Position numbers and translations under genes: made by a program. Under the pieces are notes generated by a model. That model did no database searches, was not told the DNA's origin, and saw only the letters and a program-made list of their open reading frames with translations. This document shows, piece by piece, positions 8,481-18,009 of a stretch of DNA of 64,000 bases. How positions within the stretch are numbered: the first letter of the stretch is position 1; every line of letters begins with the position of its first letter. This DNA is from Rhodoferax fermentans. GTDB taxonomy: Bacteria > Pseudomonadota > Gammaproteobacteria > Burkholderiales > Burkholderiaceae_C. The stretch is from the NCBI RefSeq assembly GCF_002017865.1, contig NZ_MTJN01000002.1, positions 3,038,001-3,102,000 on the forward strand, given 5' to 3'.

Positions 8481-9364
8481 ACGCCGCCGACAGCATCACC
8501 ACCCTGAACACACGCAGCACCCCCCGCAGCATGGGCGACATTTTGGTGGCCAGTGGCCGCCTGCGCCCGGCCGACCTGCAGCGCATTCTGGACAGCCAGG
8601 CCAAAAACAACACGCCGTTTGGCGAAACCGCCATCAGCCTGCAGCTGCTCACCAAAGACGACATCGACCAGGCCTTGAGCCAGCAGTTCAACTACGCCTA
8701 CCTCAGCCCCAGCGACACCCGCCTGAGCCCCGAGCTGGTGGCCGCCTACCAACCCTTTGGTGTGGCCAGCGAAAACCTGCGCGCGGTGCGCAGCCAGCTG
8801 GTGCTGCGCTGGTTCAACGGCGACCCGGCGCGCAAGGTGCTGGCTGTGGTGAGTGCGGGGGAGGGTGAAGGCCGCAGTTTTGTCACCGCCAACCTGGCGA
8901 TCGTGTTTGCCCAGCAAGGCCAGCGCACCCTGCTGATCGATGCCGACCTGCGCGCCAAACCAGAGCGTGGCCAGCAACACCTGTTCAAGCTGGAGCGTGG
9001 CCATGGCTTATCGGCCGTGCTGGCCGGGCGCGCCAGCCTGGGCGAGGCCGCGCACACGGTGCCCGGTCTTGACAGCCTGATGGTGCTGCCCGCAGGCGCC
9101 GTGCCACCCAACCCACAAGAATTGCTGGGCCAGGCCAGCTTTGGCCAGCTACTTCACAGCGCCGCCCAGCAGTTTGACGTGATCCTGATCGACACGCCCG
9201 CAGGTGGCAGCTTTGCCGACGCCGAGCTGGTGGCCGCCCGCGCCGGTGCGGCCCTGATCGTGGCGCGCAAAAACGCCACGCTGCTGCCCGCCACCACCCA
9301 GCTGGCCAAACGCCTGCAAGACGGTGGTGTGGCGCTGGTCGGCTCGGTCTTGAACGACGCCTGA
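8477..9364 (+). CDS. epsG: Chain-length determinant tyrosine kinase-like protein EpsG
   Basis: A 295-residue cytoplasmic P-loop protein of the bacterial tyrosine kinase (CpsD/CapB) family. Residues about 10-90 resemble the MshEN/GspE N-terminal domain (MGDILVASGRLRPADLQ). The kinase-like part follows, with a modified Walker A, AGEGEGRS at 127-134, and Walker A' near 150 (LLIDADLR). The usual Walker Lys is Arg133. The C-terminus (GSVLNDA) carries no tyrosine cluster. Other EpsG proteins may share these traits, which I cannot check here. It probably controls polymer length through ATP-dependent interaction with EpsF; classical Tyr autophosphorylation looks doubtful. Confidence 0.88.
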   Translation: MNAADSITTLNTRSTPRSMGDILVASGRLRPADLQRILDSQAKNNTPFGETAISLQLLTKDDIDQALSQQFNYAYLSPSDTRLSPELVAAYQPFGVASENLRAVRSQLVLRWFNGDPARKVLAVVSAGEGEGRSFVTANLAIVFAQQGQRTLLIDADLRAKPERGQQHLFKLERGHGLSAVLAGRASLGEAAHTVPGLDSLMVLPAGAVPPNPQELLGQASFGQLLHSAAQQFDVILIDTPAGGSFADAELVAARAGAALIVARKNATLLPATTQLAKRLQDGGVALVGSVLNDA

Positions 9365-9374
9365 GCCACGCTTG

Positions 9375-10274
9375 ATGCGCGCGCTGATGCCCACCAACTC
9401 CACCAGTCGGCCCGAGCAGCTGGTCGCGCTGCTGGCCTGGCTGCCGGTGATGATCGGGCTGGCGGTGCTGTATGTGCCCAGCCTGTACGACCTGTTGACT
9501 GGCATCTGGGCCAGTGACGAGCAAATGCACGGCCCCATTGTGCTGGGCATCAGTGTCTGGTTGTTGTACCGCAACTGGGGGGCCATGCAGCTTGCCGCGC
9601 AGGGTCAAAAGACAAGTGCCTGGGGCTGGCCCATCTTCGTTATTGGGCTGCTGTTGTATGCGCTGGGCCGTTCACAAGACATCTTGATGTTCGAGATCGG
9701 CTCGGTGATCTGGCTGCTGGTGGGTATTGCTCTGCTAAACCTGGGCAGCAAGGCGCTCAAGGCGCAATGGTTTGCGCTGTTTTTTATGCTGTTCATGGTG
9801 CCGCTGCCTGGTGCGGTGGTTGACGCGGTGACCATGCCCATGAAAATGGCCGTGTCTTTTGTGGCGGAAAACATCCTGTACTGGGTGGGTTACCCCATAT
9901 CTCGCACCGGGGTCACGCTGCAAATCGGCCAATACATGCTGTTGGTGGCCGACGCCTGCGCTGGCTTACATACCCTGCTGACGCTGGAGGCCCTGGGCCT
10001 GCTGTACTTGAACCTGGTGCGGCGCGACTCGGCCGTGCGCAACATTGGCCTGGCCATCTTGATTGTGCCGATCTCGTTCACCGCCAACGTGATCCGGGTG
10101 ATGAGCCTCACACTCATCACCTACCACTGGGGCGACGCGGCGGGGCAGGGCTTTTTGCACGGCTTTGCGGGCATGGTGCTGTTTATCAGTGCGCTGCTGC
10201 TGATCATCGGGTTTGACACCGTGCTGCAAGGTTTTGAGGCCTACCGCCGCCGTGCCAAGGGGGTCAATGCATGA
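9375..10274 (+). CDS. xrtB: Exosortase B
   Basis: A 299-residue polytopic membrane transpeptidase of the exosortase family, which cuts PEP-CTERM tails. The catalytic triad is visible: Cys195 in ADACAG, Arg241 in ANVIRV and His262 in FLHGFAG. About eight hydrophobic helices span the chain. The company of epsD-epsG upstream and epsI downstream marks the XrtB subtype. The first ATG at 9375 was taken; an ATG at 9387 is also possible and a TTG directly precedes 9375. Its likely substrates are the five PEP-CTERM proteins at 962, 24802, 25512, 26042 and 28194. Confidence 0.93.
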   Translation: MRALMPTNSTSRPEQLVALLAWLPVMIGLAVLYVPSLYDLLTGIWASDEQMHGPIVLGISVWLLYRNWGAMQLAAQGQKTSAWGWPIFVIGLLLYALGRSQDILMFEIGSVIWLLVGIALLNLGSKALKAQWFALFFMLFMVPLPGAVVDAVTMPMKMAVSFVAENILYWVGYPISRTGVTLQIGQYMLLVADACAGLHTLLTLEALGLLYLNLVRRDSAVRNIGLAILIVPISFTANVIRVMSLTLITYHWGDAAGQGFLHGFAGMVLFISALLLIIGFDTVLQGFEAYRRRAKGVNA

Positions 10275-10335
10275 GCAAATGTGCCTCTGGCCCTTATTTA
10301 TCAAGCGCTTGTAGCTAAACAATTCATAGCACTTG
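10275..10335 (-). repeat. Palindromic repeat family A, copy between xrtB and epsI
   Basis: Read on the - strand it runs TAGCTACAAGCGCTTGATAA, then ATAAGGGCCAGAGGCACATTT. This matches the copy at 23096, including the 3' AGAGGCACATTT end. It fills the whole space between the xrtB stop and the epsI start, splitting an otherwise tightly packed operon. Confidence 0.75.
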
Positions 10336-10337
10336 TG

Positions 10338-11036
10338 ATGAAACTTTCAAGCAAATCCATCCTTCTGCTGGTGTTGATGCTGCTGTCTGCGGCCTTGGGC
10401 GCCGCGCTGCGGCCCACCATCAGCCTGGCTGACGAACGCGCGCCCATGGACCTTGACGCCATGGTGCCCACCAGTTTTGGCGACTGGCGCGAAGACGTCA
10501 ACCGGATGGCCCAGGTGGTCAACCCCCAGCAAAAAAGTGTGATTGACCAGCTCTACAGCCAGACGCTGAGCCGCAGCTACATCAACACTCAGGGTTACCG
10601 CATCATGCTGTCAATTGCTTATGGCAAAAACCAGAGTGATGCGCTGCAATTGCACAAACCCGAAGTTTGTTACCCGGCGCAGGGCTTCATGTTGCTAAGC
10701 AAACAAGCCGGGGCGCTGGACCTGCTGGGCAAACCGATTGCCGCCACCCGCCTGGCCACCAGCCTGGGCCAGCGGCTTGAACCCATCACCTACTGGACGA
10801 TGGTGGGTGACCACAACGTGACCAGCGGTATCGACAAAAAACTGACCGAAATGCGCTACGCCCTGGACAAACGTATTCCAGACGGCATGTTGGTGCGGGT
10901 GTCTTCTATCGACCCAGACACTGCACGTGCCTACGCCGTGCAAAACCAGTTTGCCAACGCCATGGTTGAAGCCATCAGCCCTGCCAACCGCACCCGGTTT
11001 GCAGGCAAGCTCAACACATTCCAACCCTTGAACTAA
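10338..11036 (+). CDS. epsI: Exosortase-B-associated protein EpsI
   Basis: A 232-residue protein of the EpsI family (DUF3485), encoded next to, or fused with, exosortases. An N-terminal signal-anchor helix ([19 protein letters not shown]) leads into a periplasmic domain. The conserved motif [13 protein letters not shown] (about residue 100) includes the family's invariant His/Cys region. It is thought to assist exosortase function or EPS production; the biochemistry is not settled. The start at 10338 was chosen for the clean signal-anchor; earlier in-frame codons fall inside the repeat element. gmd follows after 11 bases. Confidence 0.88.
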   Translation: MKLSSKSILLLVLMLLSAALGAALRPTISLADERAPMDLDAMVPTSFGDWREDVNRMAQVVNPQQKSVIDQLYSQTLSRSYINTQGYRIMLSIAYGKNQSDALQLHKPEVCYPAQGFMLLSKQAGALDLLGKPIAATRLATSLGQRLEPITYWTMVGDHNVTSGIDKKLTEMRYALDKRIPDGMLVRVSSIDPDTARAYAVQNQFANAMVEAISPANRTRFAGKLNTFQPLN

Positions 11037-11047
11037 ACCGTAAACAT

Positions 11048-12163
11048 ATGAAAAAAGTAGCACTGATCACAGGCGTAACCGGGCAAGACGGATCTTATTT
11101 GGCTGAGCTGTTGCTCCAAAAAGGATATGAAGTCCACGGCATCAAACGCCGTGCCTCCAGCTTCAACACCGACCGCATTGATCACCTGTACCAGGACCCG
11201 CATGAGTCCAACCACAGCTTTACGCTGCACTATGGCGACTTGACCGACAGCAGCAACCTGATACGCATCATTCAACAGGTGCAACCAGACGAAATCTACA
11301 ACCTGGGTGCTATGAGCCACGTGGCTGTGAGCTTTGAGAGCCCCGAGTACACCGCCGATGCCGATGGCATGGGTGCACTGCGCATCTTGGAGGCCATCCG
11401 CATCCTGGGGCTGGAGAAAAAAACCCGCTTTTACCAAGCCAGTACCAGTGAGCTGTATGGCCTGGTGCAGGAAATTCCGCAAAAGGAAACCACCCCGTTT
11501 TACCCACGCAGCCCCTATGCCGTGGCCAAGATGTATGCCTACTGGATCACGGTGAACTACCGCGAGGCCTATGGCATTTATGCGTGCAACGGCATCTTGT
11601 TCAACCACGAAAGCCCGCTGCGTGGTGAAACATTCGTTACCCGCAAGATCACCCGCGCCATCAGCCGCATTGCGCTGGGCCTGCAAGACTGCCTGTACCT
11701 GGGCAACATGAGCGCGCTGCGCGACTGGGGCCACGCCCGCGACTATGTCGAGATGCAGTGGCTGATGCTGCAGCAAGACAAACCGGAGGACTTTGTCATT
11801 GCCACCGGCGTGCAATACAGCGTGCGCCAGTTTGTGGAGTTTGCTGCACAAGAGCTGGGCATCAGCCTGGCCTGGAGCGGCGAGGGCGCTGACGAGATTG
11901 GCACCGTGAGCGAAGTCACTGGCAAAGAAGCCAAATGCAAGGTGGGCGACGTGATCGTCAAGGTAGACCCGCGTTACTACCGCCCCACCGAGGTGGAAAC
12001 CCTGCTGGGCGACCCCACCAAGGCCAAAGAAAAACTGGGCTGGGTGCCCAAAACCAGCTTGAAAGAACTGGTGGCCGAGATGGTGCAGGCCGACTTCACC
12101 AGTGCCAAGCGTGATGCGCTGGTCAAACTGGCCGGCTTCCAAACCTTTGACCACCACGAATAA
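11048..12163 (+). CDS. gmd: GDP-mannose 4,6-dehydratase
   Basis: A 371-residue short-chain dehydrogenase/reductase (extended type). It converts GDP-D-mannose to GDP-4-keto-6-deoxy-D-mannose, the first dedicated step to GDP-L-fucose. Motifs: NADP-binding [12 protein letters not shown] at residues 9-20; [15 protein letters not shown]; the Ser/Thr region [10 protein letters not shown]; the catalytic YAVAK motif; and [21 protein letters not shown]. Length agrees with the family. It is followed at 12 bases by fcl, so the pair forms a GDP-fucose module inside the EPS operon. Confidence 0.97.
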   Translation: MKKVALITGVTGQDGSYLAELLLQKGYEVHGIKRRASSFNTDRIDHLYQDPHESNHSFTLHYGDLTDSSNLIRIIQQVQPDEIYNLGAMSHVAVSFESPEYTADADGMGALRILEAIRILGLEKKTRFYQASTSELYGLVQEIPQKETTPFYPRSPYAVAKMYAYWITVNYREAYGIYACNGILFNHESPLRGETFVTRKITRAISRIALGLQDCLYLGNMSALRDWGHARDYVEMQWLMLQQDKPEDFVIATGVQYSVRQFVEFAAQELGISLAWSGEGADEIGTVSEVTGKEAKCKVGDVIVKVDPRYYRPTEVETLLGDPTKAKEKLGWVPKTSLKELVAEMVQADFTSAKRDALVKLAGFQTFDHHE

Positions 12164-12175
12164 GGCACAAGCGCC

Positions 12176-13159
12176 ATGGATAAAAACGCCAAGATTTACG
12201 TTGCAGGCCACCGCGGCCTGGTGGGCGGCGCCATTGTGCGCAACCTGCAAGCCGCTGGCTACACCAACTTGCTGCTGCGCACCCATGCCGAGCTGGACCT
12301 GACCAACCAGGCCGCCACCGCGGCCTTTTTTGAAGCAGAGAAGCCAGACTACGTGTTTTTGGCTGCCGCCAAAGTGGGCGGCATTCTGGCCAACAACATC
12401 TACCCGGCCGAGTTCATCCGCGACAACCTGGCGATACAAAGCAACATCATCCACGCCGCGTATGTGAACCAGGTCAAGCGCCTGCTGTTTTTGGGCTCCA
12501 GCTGCATCTACCCCAAGCTGGCACCCCAGCCCATGAAAGAAGAACACTTGTTGACCGGCCCGTTGGAGCCGACCAACCGCCCCTATGCCTTGGCCAAGAT
12601 TGCAGGTGTGGAAATGTGCTGGAGCTACAACCGCCAGTACGGCACCCAATACCTGGCGGCCATGCCCACCAACCTGTATGGCCCCGGTGACAACTACCAC
12701 CCCGACAACAGCCACGTTATTCCCGCGCTGATCCGCAAGTTTCATGAGGCCAAGGTGGCCAACGCCCCCACGGTGACGGTGTGGGGCACTGGCACACCAC
12801 GGCGCGAATTTTTGTACAACGAAGACATGGCTGATGCCTGCGTCTACCTGATGAACCTGCCAGATGAGCCATACACCCGCCTGCTGGGCAGCGACGAGTC
12901 AAAAACTGGCAAATTCGAGCCACCGCTGATCAACATCGGTGTGGGTCATGACGTGACGATCAAAGAGCTGGCCGAAACCATTCAGCGTGTGGTGGGTTAC
13001 ACGGGTGACATCGTGTTTGATGCCAGCAAGCCGGATGGGACGCCGCGCAAGCTCATGGACGTGTCACGACTGAACGGTATTGGCTGGAGCGCGCAGACTG
13101 CTTTTGAAGCAGGACTGACCTCTGCATACATCGAATTTGCAGCTCAAGTTGAATCCTGA
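12176..13159 (+). CDS. fcl: GDP-L-fucose synthase
   Basis: A 327-residue epimerase/reductase (also called WcaG). It turns GDP-4-keto-6-deoxymannose into GDP-L-fucose with NADPH. Visible motifs: the dinucleotide site [11 protein letters not shown] at residues 9-19; [11 protein letters not shown]; the catalytic [22 protein letters not shown]; and [18 protein letters not shown]. It stands 12 bases behind gmd. Together they imply that L-fucose, or a sugar derived from the shared intermediate, is part of the repeat unit. Confidence 0.97.
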   Translation: MDKNAKIYVAGHRGLVGGAIVRNLQAAGYTNLLLRTHAELDLTNQAATAAFFEAEKPDYVFLAAAKVGGILANNIYPAEFIRDNLAIQSNIIHAAYVNQVKRLLFLGSSCIYPKLAPQPMKEEHLLTGPLEPTNRPYALAKIAGVEMCWSYNRQYGTQYLAAMPTNLYGPGDNYHPDNSHVIPALIRKFHEAKVANAPTVTVWGTGTPRREFLYNEDMADACVYLMNLPDEPYTRLLGSDESKTGKFEPPLINIGVGHDVTIKELAETIQRVVGYTGDIVFDASKPDGTPRKLMDVSRLNGIGWSAQTAFEAGLTSAYIEFAAQVES

Positions 13160-13203
13160 TACATCGCCCAGCTTTCGATGATCAAGAAAGTTAGAACCAG
13201 CCA

Positions 13204-14358
13204 ATGAAAATTGCCTTTGTATCGCAATTGGATTCAAAAAATGTCCAATCATGGTCTGGCACGCCCTTTTTCATGGTGCAAGGGCTTCGGCAGGCAGGCC
13301 ACAGCGTCAAGGAAATTGGTCCCTTGCATCCGCCATTTCCTCGATTTTTCAAGCTGCTTCAAAAGGCTTATCAAGTCCTGACGGGAAAATGCTACGACTT
13401 CAGTCGTCACCCATTGCTCGCAAAAACCTTGTCCAAACAAGCTGCTGCGCAAATGGCGGGTGAGGATTTTGATGCCGTTTTGTGCCCATCCAGCCTGGTG
13501 TGCGCGGGCCTAGATACCGCTGTGCCTATAGTGACCTGGGAAGATGCCACCTTTGCAGGCATGGTGGGTTACTACCCAGGCAAATGGCAGAACTTCGCTA
13601 ACGCAACCATCCGGCATGGCAACCAGATCCAACAGGCGTCACTCAGCAAGGCAGCTCTGTCGGTCTTTTCATCCGATTGGGCGGCGCAAAGTGCACTGAG
13701 CAACTACAAAGTTGAAGCAAAGAACGTTGTGGTTGTGCCGCTGGGTGCCAATCTGACCGAAGTCCCTAGCGAAGAAGAGGTGAGAGCAGCAATCCATGCA
13801 CGCACCCAAGTGGGGGAATGTCGCCTTTTGTTCATTGGTGTGGAATGGCACAGAAAAGGGGGCGACTTGGTCGTGCAAACTGCCCTGGCCTTACGCGAAA
13901 AAGGGATCAACGCGACTGTAGATGTGGTGGGCTGCCAACCTGTTGGCGCCATGCCTGACTGCGTTCGGCCCCATGGGTTTGTATCAAAGTCAACAACAGA
14001 AGGACGTGAAAAACTGCGTTTGCTTTTACTCAACTCCCACTATCTCTTTGTACCGAGTATTGCTGAGTGCTATGGCCTGGTTTTTGCCGAGGCATCGGCC
14101 TTTGGTGTTCCTTCCATTGCCCGAGCAACGGGGGGCATTCCAACCGCAGTGCAGAATGGTCTCAACGGTTGGACTTTGGGTGTGGACGAGTCGGCACAAG
14201 CCTATGCAGAACTGATTGCAAGCCAGTTGGAAAGCAACGAGACCTATATAAAAACTGCGTTGCGAGCAAGGAAGTTCTATGAAGAACGACTTAACTGGCG
14301 CGTTGCAGTAGCTTCGTTGGAGTCTTTGTTGGAACCTTTGGTACCCCAGAAATGCTGA
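13204..14358 (+). CDS. Glycosyltransferase, GT4-like
   Basis: A 384-residue GT-B fold glycosyltransferase of the GT4 type. The C-terminal half shows the nucleotide-sugar binding region: LLFIGVEWHRKGGDLVV, then the E-x7-E motif in ECYGLVFAEASAFGVP (about residues 285-300) and the GGIPTAV loop. The N-terminal half has no predicted membrane helix, so the enzyme is likely cytoplasmic at the inner membrane. It adds one sugar to the lipid-linked repeat; donor and acceptor cannot be told from sequence. Base composition starts to fall here relative to the eps genes. It overlaps the next gene by 7 bases. Confidence 0.85.
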   Translation: MKIAFVSQLDSKNVQSWSGTPFFMVQGLRQAGHSVKEIGPLHPPFPRFFKLLQKAYQVLTGKCYDFSRHPLLAKTLSKQAAAQMAGEDFDAVLCPSSLVCAGLDTAVPIVTWEDATFAGMVGYYPGKWQNFANATIRHGNQIQQASLSKAALSVFSSDWAAQSALSNYKVEAKNVVVVPLGANLTEVPSEEEVRAAIHARTQVGECRLLFIGVEWHRKGGDLVVQTALALREKGINATVDVVGCQPVGAMPDCVRPHGFVSKSTTEGREKLRLLLLNSHYLFVPSIAECYGLVFAEASAFGVPSIARATGGIPTAVQNGLNGWTLGVDESAQAYAELIASQLESNETYIKTALRARKFYEERLNWRVAVASLESLLEPLVPQKC

Positions 14359-15860
14359 TCAAGAAGCGGCTCCTGAACAATGCGGCTTTCTCGGCTCTTC
14401 AAACCGTGCTTTCAGCAGCTTTACTATTTTTTTTATATCGTTTTCTGCTGAAACAGTTAGGAGCGGAACAACTAGGTATTTGGGCCATCGTTCTGGCTAG
14501 TACATCCGTGGGACGGCTAACCGACATGGGACTTGCGGGTGCTATTGTCAAGTTCGTGGCTAATAGCAATGCAGAAGGTCAACTGGAGAAATCTGCGCGA
14601 CTGGTTCAAACCGCTGCATTAACCATCAGCGCCGCACTTTTAACGCTGGCATTGCTGGCATTGCCTGTATTGCACTTATTGCTGCAATGGGTCTTGCCAC
14701 CGACTGCGATTTCACCAGCGCTCGAAATACTCCCTTATGCTGTCGCATCGTTATTATTTGCGATGATTTCAGGTATTTTTCAATCGGGAATAGATGCCTG
14801 CCACCGGATGGATGTGAAAAACATTGTTCTGGTTAGTTGTAATCTTCTTTATATTGTTATCACTGTTATTCTGGTTCCTAAGTTTGGACTTTTAGGTATA
14901 GCTATTGCACAAACAATACAAAGTCTGACTTTGGTTTGCAGCACTTGGATAATCTTGCGAAGATTTATACCAACACTGCCACTCATTCCATGCCGTTGGT
15001 ACAAAACTGACTTTAGGGAAATGCTTGGGTATGCCACAAACTTTCAGATTGGTATGCTGGCAGGTATGTTCTTTGACCCAGTTACCAAGTTCTTGCTTGC
15101 TAAGTATGGTGGTTTGTCACAAACAGCTTTCTACGAAATGGCAAATCAGTTGCTCCAAAAGGCACGATCGGTCATTGTTTCTGCACAGCAAGCACTTGTT
15201 CCAGAAATAGCTGGTGGAAACTTTGCTGATAAAGATGATCTGCTTGCACTCTACAAGAAGGCGTATGGATTCTCCTTTTTACTGGTGCTTCCATATTACA
15301 TTGGTATTATATTGTCGCTGCCACTCATTTCTTTTTTGTGGATTGGTCATTATGAATCATATTTTGTTGTGTATGGTGCGATTGTCTCTTTTGGTTGGCT
15401 GGCAACGAATTTGAGTGCTGTGCCATATTTTTTTAATATTGGAACAGGCGCACTAACTTGGAATACGATTAATCATGTTTTTAATGGGCTTATTAATCTT
15501 GTCTTAGGATCTATTCTTGGTTATTATTTTTCTGGGGTTGGTGTGATATTGGCTGCCTCTTGCGCATTAATAATGCCTAATATAATGCTGATACAAATTG
15601 TAAATCGGCGATTGGGTTTTGGGGTGATGGATATTGTTCCGTGTGGTCAGCGTGTTTATTTGTTATTGATTGTGCTTGGTGCTGCCATTTCAATACTCGG
15701 TGGTGTGTTTTTAAATCGATATGCTTCGATGGATATGGTGGCGGCACTTATTATGCCTGGCATTTTTTTGGCGATCACTTTATTGGCATTGAAATTTAAT
15801 TCAATGGGAAAAGCTGTTGTTTTAAAAATTTTCAAGAAAAACATCAATAACGATATTTGA
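14352..15860 (+). CDS. Oligosaccharide flippase, Wzx-like
   Basis: A 502-residue very hydrophobic protein with about 12-14 membrane helices of the MOP/polysaccharide-biosynthesis (Wzx) family. It begins with IKKRLLNNAAFSALQTVLSAALLFFLY and GAEQLGIWAIVLA, typical of RfbX-like flippases. It would move the undecaprenyl-linked repeat unit across the inner membrane. The gene is distinctly AT-richer than the eps genes upstream, as wzx and wzy genes of variable polysaccharide loci usually are. The symbol wzx would be reasonable but the family is weakly conserved. The ATG lies inside the end of the preceding gene. Confidence 0.82.
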   Translation: MLIKKRLLNNAAFSALQTVLSAALLFFLYRFLLKQLGAEQLGIWAIVLASTSVGRLTDMGLAGAIVKFVANSNAEGQLEKSARLVQTAALTISAALLTLALLALPVLHLLLQWVLPPTAISPALEILPYAVASLLFAMISGIFQSGIDACHRMDVKNIVLVSCNLLYIVITVILVPKFGLLGIAIAQTIQSLTLVCSTWIILRRFIPTLPLIPCRWYKTDFREMLGYATNFQIGMLAGMFFDPVTKFLLAKYGGLSQTAFYEMANQLLQKARSVIVSAQQALVPEIAGGNFADKDDLLALYKKAYGFSFLLVLPYYIGIILSLPLISFLWIGHYESYFVVYGAIVSFGWLATNLSAVPYFFNIGTGALTWNTINHVFNGLINLVLGSILGYYFSGVGVILAASCALIMPNIMLIQIVNRRLGFGVMDIVPCGQRVYLLLIVLGAAISILGGVFLNRYASMDMVAALIMPGIFLAITLLALKFNSMGKAVVLKIFKKNINNDI

Positions 15861-15901
15861 TATCAAATTAATTCAAATTAATGTCAGAGTGAATATGTGT
15901 A

Positions 15902-17266
15902 ATGCTTAAGTATCTAGTTCTGATTGTTTTTATTGGTATTTTTGCGATCTTGATAAGGCGAGATCGCGTTTATATCATTCCAATGATTTTAATCATCTAC
16001 TCCAATATTAATGGATTGTTGGGGTGGGAAGATTTTGCCATGCAAGGTTTTATCAAGTTTCAGGATTACGGTCTTTTAATAACTTTTGCACTATTATTTT
16101 TGGGACTGTTTGCCTTGAATAAGACCGACGAAGGTTATGAATCTGTTGTAAGAAAAATGCCTCTATACAATATGATCAATATTTATTGGGCATATTATTT
16201 TGCATTGTTTATATTTTCTATTTTTGCCATGGGCAGTGTAATATGGCCTGTAAAAATGGGGCGTGTATTTTTTTATGGAATTATCTTTTACCTTGTATAT
16301 CGGGAGTTGCGATCTGATCCTATTGTTAGATTTGAAAAGATTTTAAATTGTTTGATGTATGCAACGATTTTATTTGGTTTATGCTATATCGCTTACAACA
16401 CATTAGGCTTGGATATATATCCCAAAGGGGCCTATGAGTCTTTGGAGATTGGTGGTGCTGCAGATGACGTGAAGCGAAACTTCTCGGGTTTTCCGATGTT
16501 TGCGTATTACTTCATTTTTGTTTTTACAAATCGTCTTATTGAAGGTATTGGCAACAAATTCATCAACGCCGCTGGTTTGGCCACACTTATGCTTTGTGTG
16601 CTTCTGATGTTGACGCGTGGCACCTTGATTCTCACCGTTTTGATGGTCATTTTTTTGGTGATGTACCGTAGGCCAACTTTGAAGAATATCAAGAGATTGG
16701 GTTTACTGATTGTCTTGCTCGCAATCGTCATAGTTCTAATTCCCTATGTGGCAGAAGGTCACTATCTGGCAATGGTTCGTCGATTTGAGGAGTTTTCTGG
16801 AACTGGCCTCACTGGAGCTAGAAATTTTGATGTTCGGACGCGCGAGTTTTCACAGATTCTCAAGAATGTACTTGATTTTGATCCGCTGTTCGGTTTTGGA
16901 TTTACTCTAGCAAGTGCGTTTGGTTATACCTCGTTCCAGTATCACGGCGGATCTGCGGATAATGGTTATTCAAACTTACTTGGCGTAACAGGATTTGTAG
17001 GTTTGGGCATATTTTTGATGGTCATTACGACTTGGTTTATTGTAAATATCAGGCTTCAAGCATTGAAGGTTGAGGAGTTTTCAAAGGTCAATTTTGTTTT
17101 CATCATATTTATGCTTGGGGCGTTCATGAACGGTGCGAGTATGAGTTATATGCATACATATGTTTTGTTTATGACGTATGATCTTTTAGCGTATTCGTTT
17201 TATATGCATAAAAGCAAGATTAATTCGACTTTATCCTTTAATGCAAATTCTTCGAATTTTGCTTGA
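15902..17266 (+). CDS. O-antigen ligase/polymerase-like membrane protein (Wzy-like)
   Basis: A 454-residue integral membrane protein with about 10-12 helices and one larger loop (about residues 280-350, with ARNFDVRTREFSQIL and FGFGFTLAS). This layout matches the Wzy_C/O-antigen ligase superfamily. In this locus it would polymerise repeat units in the periplasm under the control of EpsF. The gene is strongly AT-rich. Sequence motifs of the family are weak, so the call rests on topology and position beside the flippase. Confidence 0.75.
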   Translation: MLKYLVLIVFIGIFAILIRRDRVYIIPMILIIYSNINGLLGWEDFAMQGFIKFQDYGLLITFALLFLGLFALNKTDEGYESVVRKMPLYNMINIYWAYYFALFIFSIFAMGSVIWPVKMGRVFFYGIIFYLVYRELRSDPIVRFEKILNCLMYATILFGLCYIAYNTLGLDIYPKGAYESLEIGGAADDVKRNFSGFPMFAYYFIFVFTNRLIEGIGNKFINAAGLATLMLCVLLMLTRGTLILTVLMVIFLVMYRRPTLKNIKRLGLLIVLLAIVIVLIPYVAEGHYLAMVRRFEEFSGTGLTGARNFDVRTREFSQILKNVLDFDPLFGFGFTLASAFGYTSFQYHGGSADNGYSNLLGVTGFVGLGIFLMVITTWFIVNIRLQALKVEEFSKVNFVFIIFMLGAFMNGASMSYMHTYVLFMTYDLLAYSFYMHKSKINSTLSFNANSSNFA

Positions 17267-17294
17267 AAACTACGCGCAGATTAAATATATATAT

Positions 17295-18008
17295 ATGCTT
17301 ATTTCAGTCATAACTGCTACTTTTAATTCAAAGGAATTTATACATATCCTTGCAAATAGTTTGCAGTCTCAGTCGGATCATGATTTTGAATGGGTGGTTG
17401 CTGATGGGGGGTCTTCAGATGGAACCATTGAAGTGCTCAAAGATTACCCACAATTGAACATACAGATAGTTCAAAGGAGTGACTTTGGCATCTATGACGC
17501 AATTAACGGCGCGATCAAGAAGTGCAAGGGTATGTACTATGTGGTGGCCGGATCAGATGACTACTTCTATCCTGATGCAATTGCAAACTTCAAGCGGGAA
17601 ATCTCTTCTAGTCATGCGGATATGGTGACCTCACGCCTCAAATTTTGTGGCGTAGAGCGGGGCGTCTTGGGCGGCAATCCTGCTGTCAATCGCCAGTTTG
17701 CGTTTGTATCTGGTCATGCTGTCTCTACTGCTTTCCGCACTGCATTGCATGAGAAGTTTGGTTATTACTCCAACAAGTTTCCCATTGCTGCAGATCAAGA
17801 CTTTATTCTTAAGGTGGCTCATTCGGGTGCCTCCATTCACCGCGCAGACTTTGTTTCTGGTTCTTTTGAACCGGGTGGTGTTAGTGGTCGTGATTTTCTT
17901 GGCACTCTTACAGAGAGCTTCAGAATACAAGTGAAGTATCACAACAAGTTTCAGCAAATGGTTTTGTTTTTTTATAAAGTTCTTCGGTATTACCGAACTT
18001 GGAGATAA
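17295..18008 (+). CDS. Family 2 glycosyltransferase
   Basis: A 237-residue GT-A fold transferase. It starts with the classic SVITATFNSKEFI and EWVVADGGSSDGTIE (the donor-binding first Asp), continues with SDFGIYDAINGAIKKCKG, and has the metal-binding-type AGSDDYFY. These are the marks of WcaE/WcaA-like GT2 enzymes that use nucleotide sugars at the inner face of the membrane. The ATG at 17295 follows an AT dinucleotide run with no visible ribosome site. An upstream in-frame ATG at 17241 would overlap the polymerase gene and add 18 atypical residues. Confidence 0.85.
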   Translation: MLISVITATFNSKEFIHILANSLQSQSDHDFEWVVADGGSSDGTIEVLKDYPQLNIQIVQRSDFGIYDAINGAIKKCKGMYYVVAGSDDYFYPDAIANFKREISSSHADMVTSRLKFCGVERGVLGGNPAVNRQFAFVSGHAVSTAFRTALHEKFGYYSNKFPIAADQDFILKVAHSGASIHRADFVSGSFEPGGVSGRDFLGTLTESFRIQVKYHNKFQQMVLFFYKVLRYYRTWR

Positions 18009-18009
18009 A

